A stretch of 64,000 bases of DNA from Allodiplogaster sudhausi. Its lineage: Eukaryota > Nematoda > Chromadorea > Rhabditida > Diplogasteridae. Below are positions 27,753 to 38,423 of the stretch, in pieces. The notes under the pieces were generated by a model, which was not told where the DNA came from, searched no databases, and was given only the letters and a program-made list of their open reading frames with translations. A program made the translations under genes and the position numbers. Location of the stretch: NCBI GenBank assembly GCA_945643635.1, contig CALZFC010000075.1, positions 701,501-765,500 of the forward strand, read 5' to 3'. The number at the start of each line of letters is the position of its first letter. Positions within the stretch are counted from its first letter, which is position 1.

Positions 27753-28680
27753 CTCAACTGCACTGGATGTTCATGTGAAAAGACCTATATATGCACAAGA
27801 CGAGATCGAAAGGGTGTGGCCGAAAAATATCCTCAAATTTTTATAATAACATCTTCATCTATTCAATTACCCACGTCTGTGCAACTTTCAAATTTCCAGA
27901 CTTCAATCTGGAGAGTTATGCTGATTATCTTCATATTATACACATACGCATGACTTGAGAGAGAGAGAGAGAGCGAACAGAAAGAGATTGCCATTTCTCC
28001 TTTTCTCTCAATATCTCTACAAATCCCTTTCTCTATTTTTCTTTCTTACATCTTACTCGGATTGCCAAACAGAATAACATGTATTTCAATTCATCTTGTA
28101 TTTGTACGTATGTATATCCTCGCATACTATGCTAATGAACACTTGTTGCCCGCGCCGAATAGAAGCTTGCTTTATTCCTTCCTTGATAGAACTGAATTCA
28201 AAAGAGAAAAAGAATTCAAAAAAGAAGTAAGTCTTCGCAGAAGAGTATAATCAAAAATTAAAAAAAAATTGATAAATAAATATTTGCAGTAGTATTAGAA
28301 TCGCGTTATCGGATGGGACCTCACGATCAGCGAGAGGGGGACACATCGCTGTTTCACTTGATTGAAGACTCGGTGGGGGAGGGGGGTACCTCCCTTTAAA
28401 AAAATCCGGAATTTCGACTCTGGACTTACTAAATCTTTTGTGAACTATTGTCACGCTGTGACGTATCGATTAAAAATTCAGGCAACTGGTCACTTGCCAG
28501 CAATACTACACATTTTGAAGTCCTACACGAGATTACGATTTTGCACACTTGGGTGAAATCTCGATCACACTAATTTATAAATACACTCGCGCACCATAAC
28601 GATATTGGAGACCCCCCCCCATGTGAAGAATAAAAGAACGCGTGAAGTCCAAAAGGCCGATACTTTTTGTATTTTAGGCC
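27753..28680. other. Intergenic, start of unit 1
   Basis: No convincing gene. It contains a short (GA)n run at about 27958-27973 and a G-rich stretch with GGTGGGGGAGGGGGG at 28371-28385. A 62-codon plus-strand ORF at 28062-28250 shows no family features. Confidence 0.5.
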
Positions 28681-28685
28681 ACTTT

Positions 28686-28912
28686 CAGGTTGTGTCTTCT
28701 GAAGAGCATAGAAAAGCATATTCAATGTGCTATCCTTTTTTACAATCGATTAATTTTGAGTTGGATTACAGAAATTTGCTTAGGAAGCCCTTTTCGAATG
28801 CAGATAATCAAAAAAAACAACAGTAAAGATTTTCGCCATAGAAACATATTTTGTGTAGTTTTTCCCCTCTTTGCTATCTATGAAATCTATGAAAGTTTCA
28901 TCTTTTTGCAAT
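28686..28912. repeat. Direct repeat shared by both duplicates (copy 1)
   Basis: GAAGAGCATAGAAAAGCATA and the following 200 bp match 36782-36983 with scattered changes. It is non-coding and serves as an anchor for the segmental duplication. Confidence 0.75.
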
Positions 28913-28914
28913 TT

Positions 28915-29030
28915 CCGTATTTTCTCTATTAGAACCCCCCCCCCCCTCACTTGAGAAGGCCATTGAAAAATAGTACCCCTCCCTCTAATAGAACCCTCCA
29001 ATAGTGAACCCCCTTATTGTTGGTAATCTT
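28915..29030. mobile_element. C-rich insertion element, short copy
   Basis: It starts CCGTATTTTCTCTATTAGAA, runs into a poly-C tract and includes AATAGTACCCCTCCCTCTAA. Unit 2 has no such sequence at the matching place (after TTTTGCAATT at about 36983), so this is an insertion specific to unit 1. It is related to the longer element at 31.78 kb. There is no coding sequence. Confidence 0.6.
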
Positions 29031-29109
29031 TTATTGAATAAAGTTGAATGTATTGTCTCCATTTAGGAGCCGAATGACAGTGTCTGGCGAAGTCGACTTG
29101 GAGCGTACA

Positions 29110-29439
29110 TCATGGCAGAGGCTTCTGACTCAGACCGACTACGTCTAGCACGTGATGAAGTCCACTGCTCTCAACTCGGCCGTTCTCAGAGATCCCCTCC
29201 AAGTCGAGTGCATTGTGCGTCTTCTTCTTTTTCTTCATTTGCCGAAACATTACAATACATAATGCATGAGCACACATGAGACAATAGATGATGATTAATG
29301 AGAAAATTATAATGAGTGCGAGTCTACATTCCCGTTCTCCCTTTGTCACAAGATTCACGTTGTGTGAAGCGTGTAAGCGCAAAAAAAGGAATGTTATAGA
29401 AAACAACGGAATGTTATACAGACAAACGGAAATGGTCAC
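29110..29439 (-). CDS. Hypothetical 109-aa ORF, one membrane segment
   Basis: I do not recognise this ORF. It has a basic, Lys/Arg-containing N-terminal half, one strongly hydrophobic stretch around residues 38-64 (LALIIIFSLIIIYCL), a poly-Lys patch and a polar C-terminus. There is no paralogous copy in unit 2. It could be a terminal exon, a remnant or a chance frame. Confidence is low. Confidence 0.25.
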   Translation of the reverse strand: MTISVCLYNIPLFSITFLFLRLHASHNVNLVTKGERECRLALIIIFSLIIIYCLMCAHALCIVMFRQMKKKKKTHNALDLEGISENGRVESSGLHHVLDVVGLSQKPLP

Positions 29440-29495
29440 CGATGAACGGAATGAATTGGAATGTGAATCGTCTCGCGTTTTGCATACAAGACGGA

Positions 29496-29772
29496 AGGTG
29501 TAAATTTTCTTTTCTATTTCTCAACAAAGTGCGACTCAGTGGCCTCAGGCGTGCATCCAACTCGATTCCCTGCTCGCCGAGCCCCATAATTCAAGCCTAC
29601 ATATCAAAGGAACAAGGCATTTTCCGACTCCCAGATCAGCTCCAAGCGATTCCTAGTGTCAGAAATTACCAATTAGGAACTTTTGAACAAAATCTAAGCT
29701 AGTCTATTTTGGTATCTCCGCGGCCGCTTTGATCCGTTTGGTTCGCACGCAAATCGCGTCATATATACTATG
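29496..29772 (+). mobile_element. Arm of fold-back repeat (copy in unit 1)
   Basis: This segment, from GTGTAAATTTTCTTTTC to AAATCGCGTCATATATA, matches the right arm of the 37.14-38.22 kb fold-back element. It shares AAGCCTACATATCAAA, CAGATCAGCTCCAA and GAACTTTTGAACAAAATCTA. The left arm is missing here. Confidence 0.65.
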
Positions 29773-29889
29773 AATGTAGCTAAGGAACATTTTTATAAAT
29801 ATCAGATGCATCCCTCATAAAGTCTAAACTCTTCTGCGAAGACGTCATTCTCTGTAAAAAAAAAAATGCCCCTGGTCATGCTCCTGTCA

Positions 29890-29890
<1 letters not shown>

Positions 29891-29938
<48 letters not shown>

Positions 29939-30022
29939 CTCTCATCTCCTAAATCTATCTATCTCTCTTTCTCTCTCTATCTCTCTCTCTCTCTTTCTCT
30001 CACTCTATCTCTCTCTTTCTTG
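29891..30022. repeat. (CT)n microsatellite with CTAT interruptions
   Basis: This is a pyrimidine-only tract of repeated CTCTCT and CTAT units. An equivalent but shorter tract is at 38346-38423 in unit 2, so the microsatellite predates the duplication. Confidence 0.9.
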
Positions 30023-31070
30023 CACTTCACGCATACGTTTATTCTTCAATCGTATAGAGCATCAATGGGTGCCCGTCTCGCTGAGGAGATCCAATAACAA
30101 GATCCAAATATTTCTGCAAATATTTTTTCCTTGTTTTTTGTCTATACTCTTCTGCGAAGAATTCATTCTTTTTTTGACTTCAGCTCCATCGAGGAATTAG
30201 TAAAGCAAGCTACAATTAGGCGGGCAACACATAATTGTCACTAGCGTATGAATGTGCATACGTATAGTATGACACGATAAAGGTCACAGTGTTTTGCTCC
30301 GTTCCTTGCCAAAGGCTAATTCCTTCCAATCAGTACACATTCCACTCAGCAAGCCTGTATTCAAATGTGCAATTCAATTGAACGCGATGTTCTGGAACAA
30401 TGGGACACAATTGTACATAAGATAATTAATCGTGATTATTGTTTGCTCTATTCTCAAGAAAAATGAGGACATCTACTTAGGTCGTCTGGTAAACCAAGAA
30501 TCAGTTTGTGCCACTGTTGGATGACGAGACTGAAAAGCAGTCGAAGCACCTATTTTTGGATTCTCGATTTTTTTTTTGCATAAGTGGGAATGCCGTCCAA
30601 TCTCTTTAAAGTAAATTCATCTAAATGTCTATCCATTTTCAAAGAACTTGGATCGTTTAAAATTTGTTCCGCCGATTTGACCTCATTAATACGAAACTAA
30701 ATTTTAAACATAACTTCAACCACATACGCGTCAATTCTAAGTTGACAGTAACAGACACAAAGAGTTCACAATGCGGCTGATAGTATTATCTGTGGCCTAA
30801 ATGAACTTGGCGCAGCTATCATCCTATGATATTTTTTACATCGTTATAGAAGTCGTAGATTCCTATGTACATAGGTAGAGATAAAACAAGGAAGTAAATT
30901 CACCTCTTCGGGAATCCTTGCAGTTTTCTCTATAAATAAAAAGCAATCCCTATGATCTAACAAAACAAACCATATTTCATCTATCAAATACGTTCGTTCT
31001 ATTGTTCAAGTGAAAAATGCATGGTCGAATTTCATTTATATGTAGATGGATTTCGTCATCTCTTTCCAAA

Positions 31071-31117
31071 TGTAAGTACATTAAGTATATAGTATGTATG
31101 TACTTAATGTACTTACA
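31071..31117. repeat. Perfect inverted repeat, 17-bp arms
   Basis: TGTAAGTACATTAAGTA is followed after 13 bp by its exact reverse complement TACTTAATGTACTTACA. It could form a cruciform or RNA hairpin. Confidence 0.9.
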
Positions 31118-31151
31118 TACATACAGTCCCGCCCAGGATCTTGGTACCAAG

Positions 31152-31168
31152 GATGCGTCGGACGCATC
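31152..31168. repeat. Palindrome GATGCGTC-G-GACGCATC
   Basis: Two exact 8-bp arms flank a single G. A further ACGCATCC copy follows, and the palindromic CTTGGTACCAAG lies just upstream. The cluster is close to the hairpin at 31071. Confidence 0.85.
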
Positions 31169-31778
31169 GGACGACGCATCCAAATGCACCCTCGTTAATA
31201 ACTATTTTCCTAGGATATACTAAAATTTTTTAACTGGTACATTAGTTTGCTTATAGAGAACAGATGCTACTGATAAAAAATTGATAATTCCTAATCATTT
31301 GATAAGAAGTTATCAGGTTTTGCTTTTAAAAAGTTCATTTCTTATATTTTTCAATGTAATTTCTCCTGTACCATTATTTTGTCTCTACCCACATGACCAG
31401 CGAGGGTGCAAGATGGTTCCATTGGCCTTGAAATATATTCTTATATGCCGACAAATGCGTGAAGCAAACTTCCAATTTAAAACTGTCAAGCAAACGCTTG
31501 CCTTACAAGAGCAAGGATCTTGTTTGGCAAATTGCCATTGCTCATAACTACGCATGAGAGAGCAGGCATTTCGTGTTAGGAGTGAACGACTTTCAAGGTC
31601 CTTTAAAAACAAGAAAAATTAAATGCATGATTCTGTTTTGCAATCCGAATCATATGTTAGTGAGAGATAGAGAAAGAAGAAGTGAAATGGCAATCTCTCC
31701 CTCAACATGATTCTCCAGAATCAAATATGATAATTTGAGAGCTGCTGACTTGTATATCTATGTCGTTAAATGAATATA

Positions 31779-32182
31779 CCGTATTTTCTCTATTAGTACC
31801 CCCCCCCTTTATTAGAACCCCCCCCCCCCTAATAGTACCCTAATCTGAAAATGCCATTGAAAAATAGAACCCCTCCTCCAATAGTACCCCCCCCCCATCA
31901 GTCTAATACCTCATCTCTAGATGTACTTCGAACGGATCCTGGAGGCATGGGGTGCTCTTTCCAATGAACTGATGCCAAATTCATGAAAAATCGGATATTC
32001 CAGCGATGATTCCATTGAATTCGGGCAACAATTCTACTTTTTTGCGAATAAAATGTTGTGATTAAACTTTTAGTGTCTCACATTGAAAAATAGTACCCCT
32101 CCCTCTAACAAAACCCCTCCCTCTAATAGTGCCCCCTCTCATAGAGGTATTGAAAAATAGTACCCCCGGGGGTACTATTTTT
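31779..32182. mobile_element. C-rich insertion element, long copy
   Basis: It starts CCGTATTTTCTCTATTAGTA, contains several poly-C runs and repeated GAAAAATAGTACCCCTCC motifs, and ends in a 30-bp perfect palindrome. Unit 2 at about 39300-39330 continues directly from the left flank (GTTAAATGAAT) to the right flank (TTTTATTTTGT) without it, giving a clear empty site. No transposase is present. The C-rich repeated ends suggest a non-autonomous DNA element. Confidence 0.7.
32153..32182. repeat. 30-bp perfect palindrome
   Basis: AAAAATAGTACCCCC is followed with no spacer by its exact reverse complement. It sits at the right end of the C-rich element, about 90 bp before the srt B start codon. Confidence 0.95.
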
Positions 32183-32271
32183 ATTTTGTTATTAAAAATT
32201 AAGGACTTTTCTTTGCCACACCTTTCCCAGCTAGGCGTGTAGGTCTGTTCAGCTGAAATTCCCGAGCAGAC

Positions 32272-35200
32272 ATGGTGCGGATTGGGCAGATTCAGCCGAT
32301 ATGGAATCTCTTCGACAACCCGATATACAATTGCAGGTATTTGGTATTTAGGAATACTTATCCTTTTTCAGGACTTACAGAGATTATTAATTAAATTCAT
32401 TAATTAACTTCAGCGTTGTGGCCGAGCCGGGTCCAAAGTGGAGCGAGCTTCATGGCCGATCAGACTGGCCAATCGGCATCGCGAGCGTGGCCATCGGAGC
32501 AGTCTCTGTCTGTCTGTATTTCGTCTGCTTGCCTGCTCTCTACGTACAGGCGAGGACCAGCGCCTGCTACAAGGTTTTCAAATAAGTTTTGTGTTCTGTT
32601 GGTTCTGAAAACAATTATCTAAGATAATGTTTGCACTGGCAATCGTCGACACTTGCGCGGTGGCAATCGCTGGAATCGTCACTGGAATTCTTCAAATCCG
32701 CGGCGAAGTCTTCTGCTCGAATCCGCACGCCAACTACATCGTTGGATGCTTCGTCATGGGTCTCCACTTCCTCAGCGTTTTATCCCCAGTAGTTTGAGGA
32801 GTATCTGATACTTTACTAATCAACGGAAATATTCGGTGGATTTTTACCAATTTACGGCCGACGTCCATCAAATACATATCTCGACCAAAATCTATGAGGC
32901 GTTGCGGTCGCGATGTGCGGTTTTTTTTATATTACACTTCACTGCCAATGAAATATGACCCAGTCACTTCATAGCCAATATACGCATGTATGTACATAGA
33001 ATAGACTGTATCTTTGCAGGTCTCTGGTGTACGTCTGGAATGACTTGCCTGGTGCTCGCTCTCAATCGACTTCTAGCTCTTACACGGAGAAACACGACGC
33101 TCTTTGAAGTCAGATAAAATAAAATAGTCGAATTAGATGATTAACAACTGCGAAATATTCATTGGTATTTGAACTCTTTTCTTTCCTTTGAAGGGCAATC
33201 GCGCATGGCTTGTCCTCATGGTGCCCGCTGTCTACGGAGTCTACATTGGGTCCGTTCGTTTTCTTTCTAGTTCCTTTAAGTTGCTTATTCAACACTAGAT
33301 TTCGAGACTGTGATCTCTTTCAGCTGCTTCACTCCTCCTTGCTTCTTCAACTCGTTCCACGGCGCATATTTCTTCGATCCATTAATCCAAGAACACGATG
33401 GCTTGGAGGTCTCACAATCAGACTATGTTTATAAAGGATTACAGCATTTCCTTGGCGGTGTCATATGCGGGTTTTTTGCAGTACGAGAATATTAACGAAC
33501 TCGTGAACAACCTTGGCCTTGTCGTTGCCAGCTTCGTTCTCTACGTCATCATCGGAGTCATGCTCTGTTTGCAGCGGTTCGTCAAATAGAAACATTCACC
33601 CATTCACAAATTCACCCATTCACCCGTTCTCCCGTTCACCCATTCACTCTTTCACTCACATACTGATTCACCAACCATTCACCCGCTTTTACCCAAATGC
33701 TAATATCAATTTCGCATTCCCATCTTAATTGTTGTGCCATGACCAAAATTTCTGGTCTGGGAAATAAATATTCATCATGAAATCACGTTATTAACGTACC
33801 TTATGTGCTCGCTATAACACGCTTGGGAAATTTTTTTATTTATGGCCCAATAATTTGTTCCGAAGGATACTTACTTACAAATTTGCAGTTCGGGGCTCAA
33901 AATTGTTTTGGGTCAACCGGGGTATCTGCGGTCTCTATCCAAATTACTCTATTTTAGAAAGGAAGCCGAAAATGCTCCACGTGGTGCTCACTTCTCTTCG
34001 TATGCCGTTTGTTTTTCTCTCACTTTCTTTAACTTATTTAAGAAACAGTTCATTTCACTGAATAATTAATATGACGCGAATTGCGAGAGAATCAAAAAGA
34101 AGTTTAGTGTCTGGGGACCCGGCCAAAAGCGACCAGCTTAGATTTTCTTCAAAAGTTCCTTATAGTTGTTTTCTGATATGAGGAATGAAAGTTCTCTAAG
34201 GATCAGAAAATTCCATTTTCGTCCCCCCCCCATCGGCCGGACTGTTGACACCTCTGCCCAGTTGTATGCAGCATGAAAATAGCTTTCGAATGCACTATAG
34301 GATTGAGGAAACTTAGAAAGTCTTTGATGTTTCCTGATCGATTATTCCGGAGCGGCAGTACAAATCAGCCCTTCAAAATCATCTCGCTAAGTCCAAAATT
34401 TCAAGCCTTCGTAGCCTCCTATGTCACACGCTCACGAACAAGAAGAAAGGATATACATCAGAATAGTCCTATTGTTGAATCATTCAGAGCATTGCTCCTT
34501 TATGTTGAGCATTCCCCTGACACGTCTTTTACACAAAACCTTCTGGATCATATCAAATATAGAAATGGAAGCGTTGAATTTCTACGACGAATTTCGACGT
34601 ATTCTGTGGCTCTTGTTTCATTGTTTGTCTTGATTTTTACAGTTATCACGTATCAATCATGCAACGTAAAAAGATTTTGTGTCATCAATGTCCCTGAACT
34701 GACCATGAGTTCAAGATTTTGCATAAGAATCAAGAAGAATGACATTGAACGTTTCTTTTTCACGCTACTTTTTCACGCTACTTCCTTGCAGATTTTCCTG
34801 CAAACATGTCTGATTTGCTTGCCGAATCTCTTCTGTGCTTTCCTCTACGTTTATATGAATTTCTTCAAGGCTACTCCTCAACTCATCTTCGCCGCAGAAT
34901 TCTTTTATTTACTATCACATGGTGAGCGAGCTTATCACTGCTGCAACGAACTGAACAACAAAAAGAGTCAAATGAGTTTCTGAATGAACAACGCAAGCAG
35001 TCCCACTCAAAGTTATAGCTACGGTTTTAATAGTATTAATAGTAATAATGATATTAATATAAATAATAAAGAACTGGAATAGCTCACTGAATACGCATTT
35101 TCACTTCAATTTGCCCGTTTAGCGTGCCCAGCATATATCTACATTCTAATGAACAAAACGGTGCGCCGTAACATCCGGCGATACTACATCTTCGTGGTTC

Positions 35201-35571
35201 GCACTATTTCTACCGCAAACTGCCGCAGCACTTTTTATGCAGTAAAGGTTCTTTATTTCTCCACAGTATTTACGCATACATTTTTAACAGAAATTCTCCC
35301 ATCATCTCGCAATGGAACGGGCGAGTGGCACCACCGCTACGCTTGCCACGAACCCAGTTCGTGCTTATCCGACTGCAACATTCTAAAAAAAAACAATTTA
35401 TACATACTTGGAAACAAAATTCAGCCCAAATCACCATCCACTAAAATAAACAGCAATTTTGGCATTTGGTGCAGAATATCCTTAGAAAAGACCAAGAACA
35501 TTCCAATCGTTGATTCTCAATCTCTAAAATGTCACGTGGATGTCGTCTCTGTGAACAATGATCTGTTATGA
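32272..35571 (+). CDS. Srt-family 7TM chemoreceptor (srt B)
   Basis: Ten exons: 32272-32336, 32414-32573, 32624-32759, 33020-33108, 33194-33249, 33324-33408, 33482-33576, 33962-33983, 34792-34921 and 35123-35571, giving 428 residues. Family marks of serpentine receptor class T are visible: NPIYNC near the N-terminus, ACYKIMF at the start of TM2, FCSNPHANY before TM3, GLWCTSGMTCLVLALNR at TM3, CFTPP and YFFDP before TM5, YVYMNFF in TM6, and CPAYIYILMNKTVRRNIRR at TM7 and the tail. It is probably a plasma-membrane odorant receptor in sensory neurons (inferred from the family). Compared with srt C, two bases are missing after FVVR, so the tail runs about 115 residues further. Intron 8 (34.0-34.8 kb) contains a fold-back element. 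AATAAA occurs at 35621. Confidence 0.88.
33591..33690 (+). repeat. CATTCACC minisatellite in srt B intron 7
   Basis: Degenerate repeats of 8-9 bp (CATTCACCC, CGTTCACCC, CATTCACTC) begin just after the exon 7 donor. A shorter relative lies in the same intron of srt C. Confidence 0.85.
34073..34400. mobile_element. Fold-back repeat fragment in srt B intron 8
   Basis: TATGACGCGAATTGCGAGAG and CAGCTTAGATTTTCTTCAAA match the left arm at 37.15 kb. The segment at about 34258-34390 (CGGCAGTACAAATCAGC, AGCTTTCGAATG) matches the reverse complement of 37680-37810. It is absent from intron 8 of the other two srt copies, which are shorter (588 and 326 bp against 808). Confidence 0.65.
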
Positions 35572-35829
35572 AACTGCAATTCCAAAGAGATAAAGCAGGT
35601 GAAAGTACAAAGAGTACAAAAATAAATAAATAAAACAGTTATTTGAAAAAAGGTGTAGATAAAAATACTTTAAAAATCTGAATACCAATTTCTATAAGCT
35701 TTTTCATTGTATTTCTTCCCTTTTCATCTGCAATTATATCCTGGATATTCTATCTATGTTTGTTTATTCTATCAACGGCTGTTTCTTCTATATCATTGCT
35801 GTGTGAAAGTTTCTTATAGTGCGGTCACA

Positions 35830-36033
35830 TCACCTTTGATGTAAATCAATTATATGCTGCATAAAGAGATCCGATTTGTTGACGCTAATCAATTTCAGTT
35901 TTCTTTCTGCAGCTCTGATGACAGACTCTGAAATCTTAAGAAGCGAAAAATGATAATACGACTTTGCGATTGGTTGAATCACAAAATCTGCATTCCATGC
36001 GTCTTTACAGGTCGTATTTTCTGTTCTTGAGAA
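35830..36033. repeat. Tail of unit 1
   Basis: GCTCTGATGACAGACTCTGA and its neighbours match 42870-43085, downstream of srt C. It has no coding content that I can support. Confidence 0.7.
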
Positions 36034-36198
36034 AAAAAATCGTTCAAACATTCTGCATCTTTGTCTTATGCCTAGACCATCTGAACCATGCTTAAAAATG
36101 AAATCTTAATTATTTACCGAAGACCTCTTTTAAACAATATGTAAATCCTGAAAAAGATTAGTTAAAACAATATATGTTAATAATAAATAATGAAATAC

Positions 36199-36263
36199 CT
36201 GCAATTGTAGAGCGGGTTATCGAAGAGATTCCATATCGGCTGAATCTGTCCAATCCGCACCAT
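36199..36263 (-). pseudogene. Orphan srt first exon
   Basis: A 65-bp copy of srt exon 1 lies on the minus strand with an intact ATG, the same coding frame (MVRIGQIQPIWNLFDNPLYN) and a GTATTTC donor. No exon 2 follows in the minus direction; the sequence runs into the tail of unit 1 instead. It matches exon 1 and upstream DNA of the inverted copy srt A (27688-27900), so it marks the duplication breakpoint inside intron 1 of an srt A-like gene. Confidence 0.85.
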
Positions 36264-36781
36264 CTCAACAGCTTTGGATATTCAGGGCCAAAAAATATCC
36301 ACAAATTTTTATAATAACATCTTCATCTATTCAATTACCAACATATACAAGTCTGTACAACTTTCATATGTCCATACTTGAATCTGGGGAGTTAAGCTGT
36401 TATGATCGTTTTGCCAATCCGAAAACGACCTGACAGTTAGCTTCGAAGGAGTTTTCGTACATTTTATTTGTAAGCCGTGCTCCTAAAAATTTAATTTCTT
36501 GATTTATGGAGTATATTTGAGTGGTAAATCATAAAATTACTTCAAGGAATTCTGAAATGCCTTTTATGAAGTGCTCGATCTTCCAAAATTACAATTTTCT
36601 AATGTTAAAAAAAATATATTAGGCCACATTCAACAGTCAGCATTCAAAATAGTTGCTGGTGCTCTTTCAGGCAGAATAAATACTATGAGGAAAATAAGCG
36701 TACAAGACCCATTACTGGACCAAAGAATAAGTATTTTAACACGAGAAATTGGCCAAAGGTAAGATCATAGATGGAAAATTT

Positions 36782-36983
36782 GAAGAGCATAGAAAAGCAT
36801 ATTCAATGTACTATCCTTTTTTTACAATCGATTATTTTGAGAGGGATTACAGAAATTTGCTTAGGAAGCGTGTTTCGAATGCAGATAAACAATTGTAAAT
36901 ATTTTCCAAATAGAAACTTATTTTGTGTGGTGTTTCCCTTCTTTTTATCTATGAAATCTATGAAAGATTCAACGTTTTGCAAT
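36782..36983. repeat. Direct repeat shared by both duplicates (copy 2)
   Basis: This matches 28686-28912. A 71-codon ORF crosses it but is not conserved in frame with the first copy. Confidence 0.75.
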
Positions 36984-37143
36984 TAATAATAAAAAAAGTT
37001 TTTGCCTGAAAATCACATTTCAAAAATTCAATTGGATGGTGACATTTTTAATTTTTTGCAAATGACTTTTTGTGTAATTTCGAACAAGGAATCATCGAAC
37101 GATTGTAAATATTTTTTCAGCATTTTGGAGCATTTCGACTTAT

Positions 37144-38222
37144 ACGACGCGTTTTGCGAGAGAATCAAAACTTGACCTACTTGGATTTTGTTCAAAAGTT
37201 TCTTATAGATACTTTCTGATACTAGGAATCGATAGGAGCTGATCTGGGAGTCGGAAAATGCCTTGTTCGTTTGATATTAAGGCTTTAATTATCTGCTCGG
37301 ATGACAAATCAGCACTTAATAATCATTTTCGCACATCCAAAAATACACCATAAGACAGAGCGTGAACTTTGCTTCCAGCTAAATCTCTTTCAATAAACTT
37401 TCAACTATACGATGTTAAGTTAAAAGCAAGAAAAGTAGGGCCGGTAGTGCCGTATGCACTGCGCCCAATTATTCATTTTTTTTAAAAAGATTATTCGAAT
37501 TAGAATATTCCAATTATTTTTTCAGCGCCTTTCCTAGAAGAATTGTTATAAGCAGATGATCGATTTTTTGACTTATAACAAACCGTCGTAGAAATGAAAT
37601 TGTATTGAAAATAATTTAACTCGTAACAAATTTCACGTTCTTTCATCTGGTGTATGCTTCGACATGCGCAGATGATTCTGAAGTAGTACTGTTAAACCGC
37701 GGAAGTGCTGATTTGTACTGCCGCACCAATTTATCGATAAGGAAACTTCGGCGCATCCAACGTTTCCTAAACCCAATAGTTCATTCGAAAGCTCTGTCTG
37801 CTCTATACAACTGAATATGTAAAATGAGAAAAAAACGTTGTCTGTGCTCTCTCAAACTTTAACGTCAATAAAAATTGAAAGTTGAATATTTTAAATTTTA
37901 CTTTTTTTGTTCCTTAGACTTATATCCTGGATACTAAGGTGTACATTTTCGTTTCTATATCTCACCAAAGTGCGGCGCAGCGGCCTCAGACGTGCATCCA
38001 ACTCGATTCCCAACGCGCCGAGCCCCATACTTCAAGCCTACATATCAAACGAACAAGCCATTTCCGACTCCTAGATCAGCTCCAATCAATTCCTAGTATC
38101 TGAAAGTATGTACCTATAAGGAACTTTTGAACAAAATCTAAGCTGGTCCATTTTGGCAATGTCCGCGGTGTATTTGGATGTCTGATCCATTTGGTTCTTT
38201 CTCAAATCGCGTCATATATACA
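37144..38222. mobile_element. Fold-back element, about 1.1 kb, long imperfect TIRs
   Basis: The left arm (from ACGACGCGTTTTGCGAGAG through TTTGTTCAAAAGTTTCTTA and GAGCTGATCTGGGAGTCGG to about 37300) is matched in reverse complement by 38000-38222 (CCGACTCCTAGATCAGCTCC, AGGAACTTTTGAACAAAATC, AATCGCGTC). Arms are roughly 180-220 bp with indels. The interior has no long ORF. Partial copies lie at 29.5-29.77 kb and in srt B intron 8. This is most simply a MITE or fold-back transposon; I cannot name the superfamily. Confidence 0.65.
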
Positions 38223-38345
38223 TACTTTGTATGTATGTAGCTAATTGTAAGAGAACATTGTTATAAATATCAGACGCATCCCTCATAAAGGATTCAATGC
38301 GTCCATACCCTCTCTCTATACATAAATAAAAATGCCCCTGGACAG

Positions 38346-38423
38346 GCTCCTCTCTATCTCCTCTCTCTCTCTCTCTCTCTCCCTTTTTCGTCCTCTCTCT
38401 CTCACTCTCTCTCTCTCTCTTGC
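38346..38423. repeat. (CT)n microsatellite
   Basis: CTCTCT runs are broken by CCCTTTTTCGTCC. It is the counterpart of the tract at 29891. Confidence 0.85.

Larger units (their letters stand above)
30240..31380. other. Unit 1 specific non-coding stretch
   Basis: Unit 2 has only about 300 bp here (38640-38930), so most of this is extra or lost sequence. No gene is seen. It contains a perfect hairpin at 31071-31117 and a palindrome at 31152-31168, noted separately. Confidence 0.5.
27490..36033. repeat. Segmental duplicate, unit 1
   Basis: This is a long block whose parts reappear in the same order in unit 2: 27.49-27.90 with 36.0-36.4; 28.69-28.92 with 36.78-36.98; 29.50-30.23 with 37.93-38.64; 31.38-31.77 with 38.93-39.30; the srt gene at 32.27 with that at 39.41; and the tail 35.83-36.03 with 42.87-43.11. 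Unit 1 is longer because of insertions. Confidence 0.8.

Noticed and set aside
34273..34983. 236-aa plus-strand ORF
   Set aside because: It is srt B intron 8 (including a transposon fragment) read through into exon 9 in the same frame. The paralogues lack the first part, and the exon 9 acceptor CTTGCAG is conserved in all copies.
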